In this document: in pieces, positions 7,939 to 15,849 of the stretch
Layout of the letters: each line of letters begins with the position of its first letter
Position numbering within the stretch: position 1 is the first letter of the stretch
Source: Candidatus Aquicultor sp.
GTDB lineage: Bacteria; Actinomycetota; Aquicultoria; Aquicultorales; Aquicultoraceae
DNA: 46,201 bases
Direction: 5' to 3'
NCBI GenBank assembly: GCA_030682615.1
Contig: JAUXNY010000057.1
Location: forward strand, 1 to 46,201
Program-made: the position numbers and the translations under genes
Notes under the pieces: model-generated
Seen by the model: only the letters and a program-made list of their open reading frames with translations
Database searches by the model: none
Told to the model about the DNA's origin: nothing

Positions 7939-8067
7939 TTTAAGACACTAATGCTGCTGAAATGCTACCAAAAGCGGCCATAAATCCGTCTAAGCGAGCA
8001 CAAAGCAGTATAATGGTGTCGCGTGTACGCAGGGCCAAACTTCAAAACCGGCATAAGGAAGATGATT

Positions 8068-8457
8068 TTATGCGCTCTGCTTTGCGCTTTGCGCTTTGTA
8101 CTCCTCTAAATCTTTTAGACGCCATATTCTTCCAGAGGCTAGCGCGGCTACCGGTCTGGGGAAGTCCTCTTTGCTGACGTAATCTCTTAAGAAGTTTGGT
8201 TTTTTAACCCCAAAAAGCTTAGCCGCTTCGGCGACTCCAACCAATGAGTCCAGGCCAATATCTTCGATGCTTGCACCAAGCGTTTTTGAAGCCTGCCATA
8301 TCTCGATACCGACAAGCCTGCCCTCGCTATCCACATCCAAATAGAGGTTATCTGCGAGCCTCTTGGTTTCTGCCGCTATGCCCGCAAGTTCCTTGTTCTC
8401 TCGAAACAAGATGTATAGCTGATCGTTGTCCTTGTCTGCCTGTATTGTTATATTCAT
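8068..8457 (-). CDS. DUF2283 protein with C-terminal DNA-binding (HTH) domain, antitoxin-like
   Basis: Residues 1-60 (ITIQADKDNDQLYILFRENK and the YLDVDSEGRLVGIEI strand) match DUF2283. Residues about 70-122 (LVGVAEAAKLFGVKKPNFLR, then PRPVAALASGRIWRLKDLEEY) look like a MerR/excisionase-type helix-turn-helix with a wing. DUF2283 genes are often partnered with a DUF4258 gene in a suspected toxin-antitoxin arrangement. Here the remains of such a DUF4258 gene lie immediately upstream, with a perfect 13-bp inverted repeat in the shared promoter. The DNA-binding domain makes this the probable autoregulator. A GAGGAG ribosome-binding site precedes the ATG. Confidence 0.7.
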   Translation of the reverse strand: MNITIQADKDNDQLYILFRENKELAGIAAETKRLADNLYLDVDSEGRLVGIEIWQASKTLGASIEDIGLDSLVGVAEAAKLFGVKKPNFLRDYVSKEDFPRPVAALASGRIWRLKDLEEYKAQSAKQSA

Positions 8458-8472
8458 TTGACTCCTCTCATT

Positions 8473-8603
8473 CTATTCCCACATCGCATTAATAACCTCT
8501 ACCGATTTTTGCTCTCGCCCTTGCTTATATACAACAAGAAGCGTTTTAGAATATCCCGCATTTTCATCCGCATGATAGTGTAATCGGTAAAGCTAATTTT
8601 CAA
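8473..8603 (-). pseudogene. Decayed DUF4258 gene (toxin-like partner of the DUF2283 gene)
   Basis: From a TTG at 8601-8603, with GGAGG correctly spaced upstream, the minus strand reads KISFTDYTIMRMKMRDI, which matches the conserved start of DUF4258 proteins (I-x-F-T-x-H-A-x-x-R-M-x-x-R-x-I), although the usual His is Tyr here. That frame then goes to an unrelated end and stops. A second frame supplies ENAGYSKTLLVVYKQGREQK followed by SVEVINAMWE, like the family's C-terminal strands, stopping at 8473. About 20 codons of the middle and the frame are lost. The piece lies only 15 bases before the DUF2283-HTH gene, so toxin loss with antitoxin retention is the simplest reading. Confidence 0.5.
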
Positions 8604-8625
8604 GGCGCCCCTCCAGACAAAGGCA

Positions 8626-8659
8626 TTATTATGATAACGTTGTTATCATAATAAATCAA
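8626..8659 (-). promoter_or_regulatory. Promoter with overlapping perfect palindrome for the DUF4258/DUF2283 module
   Basis: TTATTATGATAAC (8626-8638) and GTTATCATAATAA (8642-8654) are perfect 13-bp arms around GTT. On the minus strand TTGATT (8654-8659) and TATCAT (8631-8636) are separated by exactly 17 bases, so the palindrome fills the spacer and covers the -10 element. This is the layout of an autoregulated operator. The predicted transcript starts near 8624, about 20 bases before the DUF4258 remnant. Confidence 0.65.
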
Positions 8660-8838
8660 GTGTTGTTGTCTGTATTTGGCGGATAAGGCAAAATCACAAA
8701 CAGCCCTGAACACGGCTAATGGTGCGATTATACAGACCGTTGTGCATTAATACAAGAGCGCTAATGAGCTTAGGTAAACGGGATGTTTCCTGCAAATTAC
8801 ACAAACCCGCCAAGAAAAAGAAACCTCCCTTCGTGAAA

Positions 8839-8878
8839 TAATACTGTAAATATTGGGTAAAGTAATACTGTAAATATT
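8839..8878 (+). promoter_or_regulatory. Tandem operator-like repeats upstream of the Phd-RelE pair
   Basis: The 16-base unit TAATACTGTAAATATT occurs at 8839-8854 and 8863-8878, a 24-base period (a little over two helical turns). Each unit is itself near-palindromic (TAATA ... TATTA). The second copy overlaps the region expected for the -35 of a TATAAT at 8892-8897, as in conditional-cooperativity operators of toxin-antitoxin operons. Confidence 0.6.
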
Positions 8879-8891
8879 ACGATAAATATAT

Positions 8892-8897
8892 TATAAT
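8892..8897 (+). promoter_or_regulatory. -10 element of the Phd-RelE operon
   Basis: A perfect TATAAT lies 26 bases before the antitoxin start and 12 bases before a GAGGAGG ribosome-binding site. The -35 region 17 bases upstream (TGTAAA) is poor and lies inside the operator repeat. Confidence 0.5.
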
Positions 8898-8922
8898 TAG
8901 GGAATCTGAGGAGGATTATGCA

Positions 8923-9216
8923 ATGCTTGAAAGTAAAGGATGCGCGATGAGTCGCAAGCAAATGGTAGGAGTAAGCGATGCTGCGAAGACTTTATCGCGA
9001 CAGATAGATCGCGTCGGTGAAGGCGAAGAAGTATTTATACTAAAAAATAATGCGGTCAAAGCCGTTCTTGTGAGCATTGATGAATACGAGCGCCTTTGTA
9101 CTCTTCGCGACATAGCCGAAAGATATGCAATAGCTGGGATTGTTAAGGAAAGAGAAAACGAAGATCCCAATAAGAATATAACATTAGAAGAGTTAGCTAA
9201 GAAGCATGGCTTATAG
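8923..9216 (+). CDS. Phd/YefM-type antitoxin
   Basis: The 97-residue protein has the Phd/YefM N-terminal DNA-binding fold: VSDAAKTLSRQIDRVGEGEE followed by VFILKNNAVKAVLVSIDEYERL, the core strand and helix of the family. A charged C-terminal tail (about 65-97) is the expected toxin-wrapping segment. The ATG at 8923 is 8 bases after GAGGAGG; a second ATG at 8947 would also keep the domain. The stop overlaps the toxin start, coupling translation. It likely neutralises the downstream RelE-type toxin and represses the operon at the tandem repeats upstream. Confidence 0.88.
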   Translation: MLESKGCAMSRKQMVGVSDAAKTLSRQIDRVGEGEEVFILKNNAVKAVLVSIDEYERLCTLRDIAERYAIAGIVKERENEDPNKNITLEELAKKHGL

Positions 9217-9541
9217 GGTTGAGCTTCGAAAGGGCGCTCAGGGAGATTTTGCGACGCTAGACGGCTCCCTTCAAGCACTAGCATTCAAAGCATTGAATAA
9301 ACTCAAGGAAAGCCCAAGCTACGGCGAATGGCTTGGAAGCAAACACGGGATTGACCTTACCGGTTGCCACAAGCTGTACTTCAACAAGAAACGTCACAGG
9401 ATCGTCTATCGTGTAAGCGAAAGCAGACGATTAATCGAAGTTATTGCCATAGGCGAACGTGATGGTGAGACCGTCTACCTGGAAGCAGCCGAGCGACTTG
9501 TAGAAATCATCCGCAAAGAGACCCTTTCGACTGACCCATAA
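9206..9541 (+). CDS. RelE/ParE-family toxin
   Basis: A 111-residue basic protein of the RelE/ParE fold: an N-terminal beta strand and helical hairpin, then KLYFNKKRHRIVYRVSESRR and the strand IEVIAIGERDGETVYLEAAERL, which resembles RelE-type ribosome-dependent mRNA interferases. The ATG overlaps the last codons of the antitoxin gene. Whether it cuts mRNA or poisons gyrase (ParE-like) cannot be told from sequence alone, but Arg/His/Tyr residues in the last strands favour an RNase. It is intact, so the pair should be functional. Confidence 0.85.
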   Translation: MAYRVELRKGAQGDFATLDGSLQALAFKALNKLKESPSYGEWLGSKHGIDLTGCHKLYFNKKRHRIVYRVSESRRLIEVIAIGERDGETVYLEAAERLVEIIRKETLSTDP

Positions 9542-9946
9542 TGCTCTTGTGAATGGCTGGTGTTCCTCGGGTCGGCAATCTCCGTAGTATTTAACATGGC
9601 CAATGGAGTCTAAGTCCACCACCCAAAAGGAACTGCGACATACCGTGCCTGGTAGCGGATATGTCGCAGCCGTATGGGATAAAATGTATAAAGGATATTA
9701 TAAAGCCCGAGCCTACAGGCAATTATCGATGATAGATGAAGGCGTATTAATAAAAACCCGGCAAGCGTGCTCATCTTCTTGCCAGTGGTAGGATTTTCGC
9801 GGTAAGCGGTAAGGGCTAAATCGGTTTGACAAATGACTACAGGGGGGCTGCCGACAAATCCCACTAAAGCCCTTCTCCATCTTCGACGATACCTAGATAA
9901 ACCGGAACCCTAGGCAGCTCTATACATTGAAGGGACGTAGCTCTTT
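9542..9946. other. Intergenic region with a strong hairpin, no recognisable gene
   Basis: About 400 bases between the toxin and the HD-GYP gene. A 10-bp perfect stem lies at 9633-9669 (listed separately), and a GGCAAG/CTTGCC hairpin near 9760-9783. Short open frames on both strands show no family resemblance. Confidence 0.5.
9633..9669. repeat. Inverted repeat / stable hairpin
   Basis: CTGCGACATA (9633-9642) pairs perfectly with TATGTCGCAG (9660-9669), and CCG/CGG extends the stem with one bulge. There is no T tract on either side, so it is not a plain terminator; it could be a REP-like element or the end of the accessory segment. Confidence 0.6.
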
Positions 9947-10726
9947 ATGCACGACAAGACCTCGTTAGCTAGGTTAATCGAAACAGTTCACGCGCTGGCT
10001 GCGGGCGACTACCGGGAGCGGATTCAAATCGATGAGGCCGGTGAGCTGAGCGCCCTCGCTGCTGAAGTAAACAAGCTCGCCGAAGCCCACCAGATGGCGC
10101 ACGAGACGATACGCGCCCTCAACCACCAGCTTAAACGGACTAACTTCGACGCGATAATGGCGCTAACCGAAGCCCTGAGCGCTAAAGACCCTTACACGCG
10201 CGGCCATTCGGAGCGCGTCTCGATGTATTCGCTGCTTCTCTCGGAAAGCCTGGGGCTAAAGGCCGAGGAGATCGATGGTGTCCATATCGGTGCATGCCTG
10301 CACGATGTCGGCAAAATCGGCATACCCGAGGTAATCCTGAACAAACAGGGGAAGCTCTCGGCCGACGAGTATAAGCAGGTTATGGAGCATGCAAATATAT
10401 CCGGGCAGATAGTCTCGCAAATCCCGAATCTGTCGCACATCGCGCAGATGGTCCGCTATCACCACGAGCGCTATGATGGAAACGGTTATCCCGATGGCTT
10501 AAGGGCGGACAACATACCGCTCGGTTCTCGAATCCTCTCTATCGCAGACGCGTTTGACGCGATGACCTCGGCACGCCCGTACCGCCCCATTTACGAGCCA
10601 ATAGAGGCGCTCATCGAGTTAAAGAGCTGTTGCGGAACCCAATTCGACCCGGCTCTCTGCGAAGTATTCGTCGATACCTACACGCAGAACTTCGGCGAAT
10701 ATCTCCCGTATGCGAGCGCGTCGTAA
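9947..10726 (+). CDS. HD-GYP domain cyclic-di-GMP phosphodiesterase with HAMP-like N-terminus
   Basis: Predicted to hydrolyse cyclic-di-GMP. Residues 1-60 resemble a HAMP helix pair (LAAGDYRERIQIDEAGELSA) but no membrane segment precedes it, so the protein should be cytosolic. The HD-GYP domain (about 60-250) has H87, HDVGKIG at 119-125, HH at 172-173 and GNGYP at 178-182, all ligands and the GYP signature intact. It is a partner in signalling terms for the GGDEF fusion protein at 29.2 kb. No sensor domain is fused, so the input is unknown. Confidence 0.92.
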   Translation: MHDKTSLARLIETVHALAAGDYRERIQIDEAGELSALAAEVNKLAEAHQMAHETIRALNHQLKRTNFDAIMALTEALSAKDPYTRGHSERVSMYSLLLSESLGLKAEEIDGVHIGACLHDVGKIGIPEVILNKQGKLSADEYKQVMEHANISGQIVSQIPNLSHIAQMVRYHHERYDGNGYPDGLRADNIPLGSRILSIADAFDAMTSARPYRPIYEPIEALIELKSCCGTQFDPALCEVFVDTYTQNFGEYLPYASAS

Positions 10727-10859
10727 AGCCACCGCGTAGAATCTCCACAGCCAACCGATGGTATTCTGGCATTAGTTGCCCATGCCCGCCAGGCGAAATC
10801 CTGTTAGAATACTCTTGTGGTCTATTCCTATTTTCGAGATTTGTTCGAGGTTGATTCAA

Positions 10860-11354
<495 letters not shown>

Positions 11355-11457
11355 CCTAGTAGTCTGCTATAGTTTTTTGGGTACATACAATTGACCGGCA
11401 GCTTGTGCCGGCGTATCTTATGAGTATAGTAACTTTTGCAGCCACTAGGAGCCGATT

Positions 11458-12003
11458 ATGCGATATCTCCGCGTTTTACCGGTCTTTGTCATAGCCCTAT
11501 TCTTGATAGCCGGTTGCGGCGGGCAACAGCCGGCCCGCGAAAAAAACGTGTTCTATGCCAGCGATACGCGCGAGCAACTCGAACTCACACTCACCCTTCC
11601 CAAAGAGCAATACGTCGCGGGCGAGACCTACTACGCGACGGTCTCTCTGACGAACCTCGGCTCGCGTGAGCTCACTTTCGACATGGGGCACCTCTTCGGG
11701 CTTACCGTCCTCGACGATGATGACGCGGTCGTCTGGCCCGATGGGACGATACCGTCGCTCGACGAGTCTCAGCTGGAGACTTTGGCTGAAGGCGAAAGAT
11801 ACGACCAGAAACTTGCGTTTAAGGTGACGAAGCCCGGCGATTACACCGTGCGCTCGCGCCTCGCAAACGGAGTGGCGCGCCAGAGCCGTTCGGGGCGGAT
11901 AACGGTCGCTGAGCCGCCTGCTCTAGTTACGGAGTTAACCGGCATAAAAGTCGTCGCCGCCATCGAAGGTACCGCAGATGCCCTGGGAGAAGAACAGCGC
12001 TGA
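11458..12003 (+). CDS. Lipoprotein with BsuPI-like domain
   Basis: The signal sequence ends in the lipobox LIAGC (C20), so the mature protein is lipid anchored. Residues about 40-150 form an all-beta module with TVSLTNLGSRELTFDMG, FGLTVLDDDDAVVWPDG and LAEGERYDQKLAF, close in pattern to the BsuPI (intracellular proteinase inhibitor) domain: loss of normalisation strand, VxDxxGxxVW strand and a later GExxxF strand. The function of such surface lipoproteins is not known. TAGGAG precedes the ATG. Confidence 0.7.
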   Translation: MRYLRVLPVFVIALFLIAGCGGQQPAREKNVFYASDTREQLELTLTLPKEQYVAGETYYATVSLTNLGSRELTFDMGHLFGLTVLDDDDAVVWPDGTIPSLDESQLETLAEGERYDQKLAFKVTKPGDYTVRSRLANGVARQSRSGRITVAEPPALVTELTGIKVVAAIEGTADALGEEQR

Positions 12004-12009
12004 TAGACG

Positions 12010-12038
12010 TTGTTTTTGGGCGCATTAATTGATAGTAT
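12010..12038 (+). promoter_or_regulatory. Candidate promoter for tRNA-Ser(CGA)
   Basis: TTGTTT (12010-12015) and TAGTAT (12033-12038) are separated by 17 bases, upstream of the tRNA by about 70 bases. The -35 repeats the TTGTTT seen before tRNA-Ser(UGA). Confidence 0.35.
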
Positions 12039-12111
12039 TAGAAAGCGCTTTGGGCGTGCCCCACAAGACAGAGCCAAACGGGGTGCTCAAGGGCGACAAA
12101 AATCGAATATT

Positions 12112-12200
12112 GGAGGAGTCGCATAGTCCGGCCGAGTGCGGCGGTCTCGAAAACCGTTAGGCCCGTAAGGGTCTCGAGGGTTCAAATCCCTCCTCCTCCG
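12112..12200 (+). tRNA. tRNA-Ser(CGA)
   Basis: GGAGGAG pairs with CTCCTCC at 12193-12199, and the anticodon loop CTCGAAA gives CGA. A long variable arm is present and the T loop reads GGTTCAAATCC. The 3' CCA is not encoded. Confidence 0.94.
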
Positions 12201-12203
12201 CAG

Positions 12204-12226
12204 AAAAGCTCCCCGAGGAGCTTTTT
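12204..12226 (+). terminator. Terminator after tRNA-Ser(CGA)
   Basis: AAAAGCTCC (12204-12212) pairs with GGAGCTTTT (12217-12225) around a CCGA loop, followed by T and TTG. Confidence 0.8.
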
Positions 12227-12301
12227 CTTGTTTTGTCAAAAAGATGAAAATCAGGCGCCTACGTGTTAAAATGCTAATGCTTGAAATTTAATATAGGTTT
12301 C

Positions 12302-12391
12302 GGAGGAGTCGCATAGTTCGGCCTAGTGCGCGCGACTGGAAATCGCGTTGGCGTTAATAGCGCCTCGAGGGTTCGAATCCCTCCTCCTCCG
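12302..12391 (+). tRNA. tRNA-Ser(GGA)
   Basis: GGAGGAG (12302-12308) pairs with CTCCTCC (12384-12390). The anticodon loop CTGGAAA gives GGA. The D arm and T arm are near-identical to the preceding tRNA-Ser(CGA), pointing to a local duplication. CCA is not encoded. The SRP RNA begins three bases after the discriminator base, so the two are probably co-transcribed. Confidence 0.94.
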
Positions 12392-12394
12392 CAT

Positions 12395-12663
12395 GACCGT
12401 GCTAGGTGGGGAGGTAGCGGTGCCCTGTATCCGCAATCCGCTATAGCGGGACTGAATCCCTGCTCCAGGCTCCCCGGTTGTGAGGTCGGTTGTTACGCAA
12501 GTGGTGTTGAAGGCTGGGTCCTGCGCAACGGAAACTCGTGAACCCCGTCAGGTCCGGGAGGAAGCAGCGGTAAGCGGTATTTTCCGTGTGCCGTGGGGAA
12601 GCCTGGCCGGAGCTAACTACGTGGCAACGCTTGGGGCTGGATGTCAAAAGCAGGTGCACGGTC
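12395..12663 (+). ncRNA. ffs: Signal recognition particle RNA, large (Alu-domain) bacterial type
   Basis: GACCGTGC (12395-12402) pairs with GCACGGTC (12656-12663) to close the molecule. The 5' part (GGGGAGGTAGCGGTGCCCTG and the CGCAATCCGCTATAGC loop) is the Alu domain. The S-domain apex GTCAGGTCCGGGAGGAAGCA, followed by GCGG, near 12548 is the Ffh-binding signature. At about 269 nt this is the long form seen in Bacillus and Clostridia rather than the roughly 100-nt 4.5S type. It guides membrane protein targeting with Ffh. Confidence 0.95.
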
Positions 12664-12683
12664 ATCTTATTACAGGTATTGAG

Positions 12684-12709
12684 AAAGGCGCTCAAACGGG
12701 CGCTTTTTT
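12684..12709 (+). terminator. Terminator after SRP RNA
   Basis: AAAGGCGCTC (12684-12693) pairs over ten positions with GGGCGCTTTT (two G-U pairs) around AAAC, followed by TT. Confidence 0.8.
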
Positions 12710-12794
12710 CAATTTATGCGCGCCGTTTCGCACTAAGCGAATCCTTCGATTTCGGCCTGGTCGGGCGTCGCCGGCGACCGCCGGCTTCTTTGAC

Positions 12795-12806
12795 TTGACC
12801 GGTCAA
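12795..12806 (+). promoter_or_regulatory. TTGACCGGTCAA palindrome upstream of dnaX
   Basis: A perfect 12-base palindrome overlapping a TTGACT at 12790-12795 that could be a -35. It lies 52 bases before the dnaX start. A suitable -10 is not clear, so promoter or operator function is only suggested. Confidence 0.35.
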
Positions 12807-12857
12807 ATCTGATACGTTTTGCTTAATCATTTAAGCAGCTACGACCGGAGGCTTATC

Positions 12858-14606
12858 TTGTCTTACGTTTCACTCTATCGGAAATGGCGGCCGCAGACTT
12901 TCGACGAGATAGCAGGTCAATCCCACATAACCCAAACGCTTCAGAACGCCATCGATAAAGGACGTATCTCGCACGCATACCTCTTTTGCGGCCCTCGCGG
13001 CACCGGAAAGACGACGACCGCCCGCGCGCTGGCCAAAGCCATAAACTGCATTGAGGGGCCGACATCGAGCCCGTGTAATAAGTGCGAATCGTGCCGGTCG
13101 ATAAATGACGGCAGCTCCATCGACGTGCTCGAACTCGACGCCGCCTCTAACCGCCGGGTCGAGGAGATACGCGACCTCCTCGAGAAGATCCCATACAGTG
13201 CGAGCGGCGGAAACAAAAAGGTCTATATCATCGACGAGGTGCACATGCTGACCACCGAGTCGTTCAACACGCTCTTAAAGACGCTCGAAGAGCCGCCGGA
13301 GCATGTCATCTTCGTGCTGGCCACGACCGAGCCGCACAAGGTGATCCCGACGATACTCTCGCGGTGTCAGCGGTTCGACTTTAGACGAATTTCCCCGCCC
13401 GATATCGAGGCGCGACTCGCGCACGTGGCCGAGGCCGAGGGAATCTCAATAGAGACGGCCGCCCTGTCGCTAATCTCGCACCACGCCCAAGGGGCGCTCC
13501 GTGACGCGCTCGGCGCGCTCGAGCAGCTCGGCTCCTATACTAACGAAAAGATAACGAGCGCGGATGTCATCGCGCTGCTCGGCCTGACCGATAGCGAGCT
13601 CCTCTTCGATTTCACCGATTTGCTGAGCAAGGGCGACCTTGCCGGGGGCCTTCTCTTCATCGACGAGCTGGTCGCCAAAGGGGTCGATTTGCGCCAGTTT
13701 ATCCAAGACCTTCTCGGGCATTTGCGCAACGTCTTTCTAAGGCAGAGCGTCCGGGACATGCAGCCGGCCGGCGTTCCCGACGACTTTAAAGAGCGGCTTT
13801 CGGCACAAGCGGCCCAAATCGAGCCGCAGACGCTCACCTCATATATACAGGTGCTCAACGATGTCTACGGCCAATCCAGATGGTCCACCGACCTGCGCCT
13901 TCTTTTCGAAATAGCCCTTTTCAAGCTCGCCAAGAGCGAGACGGACGCCTCTTTCGAGGGGATACTCCGCCGCCTGGAGCGCCTCGAAAGTGCGGCGCTC
14001 AACGGTGCCCTCTCGCCGGCGCCGGCCGCACCGGCAAGCACGCCCAAGAAGACGGCACGAGCAAGCACGCCCAAGAACAAGGATGAAGCGGCACCGACGG
14101 CACCGACGGTACCGCTCGAACCAGTCGCGACGGTCGAACCGGCATCAGCGCAGGCGACGAAGGCGGGCGCAACGGCGACACTTCCGGCAAGCGGTGGTGA
14201 CTTTGACATCGAGACGGTTCGCCAGGCGTGGCCGCAGGTGCTCAAGCTCGTCAAAGAGAAGAAGCCGTCGCGCTACAATTTTTTTGCCGGCGGCAAGCCT
14301 GTGCGTGTCGATAGCGGCATGCTGACCCTGGCGCTCAAGAAAAGCGATAAAGATTTCGTCGAGACGCCCGAGAACATCCAGCTGTTGCGCAATACCCTTA
14401 AGTTAGTGACCGGTTTTGACATCCCGATCCAATGCGAACTCGCCAACGGTGCGCCCAAAACGGTCGCGGTGCCGGAGGGCGATGCGGCGGCGGACGATAT
14501 GCTCGCGCCGGATGATTACATTAAATTGGTTCAGGATACATTTGGTGCTAAGATAGTCGAAGATATTTCCGTCAAGGAGACCGAGAGTCAGGGGGAAGAA
14601 TCGTGA
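12858..14606 (+). CDS. dnaX: DNA polymerase III subunit tau/gamma
   Basis: The clamp-loader ATPase that loads the beta clamp and organises the replisome. The AAA+ module has Walker A GPRGTGKT (45-52), a zinc site with C64, C73, C76 and C79, Walker B DEVH (126-129) and the SRC motif (168-170). Domain III follows to about residue 365. An Ala/Pro/Thr-rich linker (about 395-455) leads to a conserved C-terminal tau domain. TTG 12858 is chosen because CGGAGG lies 6 bases upstream and the product then starts MSYVSLYRKWRPQTF, as in the family; an in-frame TTG at 12819 lacks such a site. No slippery heptamer for a gamma frameshift was seen. The stop overlaps the next GTG. Confidence 0.97.
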   Translation: MSYVSLYRKWRPQTFDEIAGQSHITQTLQNAIDKGRISHAYLFCGPRGTGKTTTARALAKAINCIEGPTSSPCNKCESCRSINDGSSIDVLELDAASNRRVEEIRDLLEKIPYSASGGNKKVYIIDEVHMLTTESFNTLLKTLEEPPEHVIFVLATTEPHKVIPTILSRCQRFDFRRISPPDIEARLAHVAEAEGISIETAALSLISHHAQGALRDALGALEQLGSYTNEKITSADVIALLGLTDSELLFDFTDLLSKGDLAGGLLFIDELVAKGVDLRQFIQDLLGHLRNVFLRQSVRDMQPAGVPDDFKERLSAQAAQIEPQTLTSYIQVLNDVYGQSRWSTDLRLLFEIALFKLAKSETDASFEGILRRLERLESAALNGALSPAPAAPASTPKKTARASTPKNKDEAAPTAPTVPLEPVATVEPASAQATKAGATATLPASGGDFDIETVRQAWPQVLKLVKEKKPSRYNFFAGGKPVRVDSGMLTLALKKSDKDFVETPENIQLLRNTLKLVTGFDIPIQCELANGAPKTVAVPEGDAAADDMLAPDDYIKLVQDTFGAKIVEDISVKETESQGEES

Positions 14607-14935
14607 AGGGCCAGTACGGAAACATGATGAAACAAGTACAGAAGATGCAGGCCGATATGGCACGCGTCGAGCAAGAGCTAACCGAGACCAATATCGAAGC
14701 AAGCGCCGGCGGCGGGGCCGTCAAAGCGATCGTCACCGGCAAGCAGCAAATCGTTGAGATAAAGATAGACCCATCGGTAGTCGACCCGGAAGACGTCGAG
14801 ATACTCGAGGATATGGTGGTAGCAGCCGTAAGCGAAGCGCTCCGCCAATCGCAGGAGCTCGCGCAGAGCAAGCTTGCCGCGGTGACCGGGCCGCTCGCCG
14901 GAGGTCTGGGTGGTCTAGGTTTACCGGGCTTCTAG
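14603..14935 (+). CDS. ybaB: YbaB/EbfC nucleoid-associated protein
   Basis: A 110-residue DNA-binding protein with the family helix MMKQVQKMQADMARVEQELT and the strand SAGGGAVKAIVTGKQQIVEI. It forms tweezers-like dimers on DNA. The GTG start overlaps the dnaX stop by four bases (GTGA), so translation is coupled. It lies between dnaX and recR as in most bacteria, consistent with a role around replication and repair. Confidence 0.95.
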   Translation: MKGQYGNMMKQVQKMQADMARVEQELTETNIEASAGGGAVKAIVTGKQQIVEIKIDPSVVDPEDVEILEDMVVAAVSEALRQSQELAQSKLAAVTGPLAGGLGGLGLPGF

Positions 14936-15063
14936 CCCCACATATTTTATCTCCAAATCAGGTATAATCAAGGGCAGCGCGAGTGCCGCGCACGCGCATT
15001 TTCCAGCTGACGGCTGTAAGGCAAACAGCTGAAAGCTAAAAGAAAGCAAGGTGGATTTTAAAT

Positions 15064-15663
15064 ATGGCATATTATGCCGGTCCGGTTGCGATGCTCATCG
15101 ACGAATTCGCAAAGCTCCCGGGTATAGGCCCGAAGACCGCGCAAAGGCTCACGTTTCATATTCTCAAGTCGCCGCCGGCAGACGCCAAGAAGCTGGCCAG
15201 AGCGATAGATGAGGTCAAGGATAAGATAAGCTTTTGTGAGGAGTGTTTTAATGTAACCGACCAGGTTCGTTGTGAGCTCTGCCGCGACGCCAATCGCGAC
15301 CAGGAGGCAATCTGTGTCATCGAGGAACCGCGAGATATTGTGGCGCTGGAGAAGACCGGGGAATTCAGGGGTCTTTATCATGTGTTACAGGGCGCTATCT
15401 CTCCGATAGACGGCATCGGCCCGGATGATATTCGGGTGCGCGAGTTGCTCAAACGACTCGGAGAAAAAGAGATAAAAGAAGTAGTAATCGCCACCAATCC
15501 CAACATCGAAGGCGAAGCCACAGCCATGTACCTCGCTAGACTCATCAAACCATTGGGCATTACCGTTACCCGCATCGCGAGCGGCCTGCCGGTCGGCGGA
15601 GACCTCGAATACGCCGATGAGGTTACCTTGGGCCGGGCTCTTGAAGGTAGACGCGAAATGTAG
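15064..15663 (+). CDS. recR: Recombination mediator protein RecR
   Basis: RecR works with RecO and RecF to load RecA on gapped DNA. The 199-residue protein has the N-terminal helix-hairpin-helix ([12 protein letters not shown]), the C4 zinc finger C58-C61-C70-C73, a Toprim domain beginning CVIEEPRD at about residue 85, and the C-terminal segment [27 protein letters not shown]. It follows ybaB by 128 bp; a CAGCTG-containing dyad lies in that gap. Confidence 0.97.
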   Translation: MAYYAGPVAMLIDEFAKLPGIGPKTAQRLTFHILKSPPADAKKLARAIDEVKDKISFCEECFNVTDQVRCELCRDANRDQEAICVIEEPRDIVALEKTGEFRGLYHVLQGAISPIDGIGPDDIRVRELLKRLGEKEIKEVVIATNPNIEGEATAMYLARLIKPLGITVTRIASGLPVGGDLEYADEVTLGRALEGRREM

Positions 15664-15727
15664 TGTTACTATTCCGGTTACATACCGTGTGTATAGAATC
15701 AATTGTGACGAACATGTAACAAACCTG

Positions 15728-15766
15728 TTGACAGGCTAACGTGTCGACCATTAGAATTCTTCTAAT
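15728..15766 (+). promoter_or_regulatory. Candidate promoter and palindrome upstream of porCDAB
   Basis: TTGACA at 15728-15733 is a perfect -35. Seventeen bases later begins ATTAGAA-TTC-TTCTAAT (15750-15766), a perfect 7-bp-arm inverted repeat that would cover the -10 and the start point. The -10 itself (TTAGAA) is weak, as in activated or repressed promoters. The leader would be about 85 bases. Confidence 0.4.
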
Positions 15767-15849
15767 TGCCTTATAAGCAACCGTTCTGCTTTGTAAGCGA
15801 TAGGGGAACACATTTGACAAGACAAGTCTCAAATTTTTCGGAGGTGACA

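Noticed and set aside
12858-14606. Programmed frameshift site in dnaX
   Set aside because: No A-AAA-AAG-like slippery sequence with stimulatory hairpin is visible near the end of domain III.
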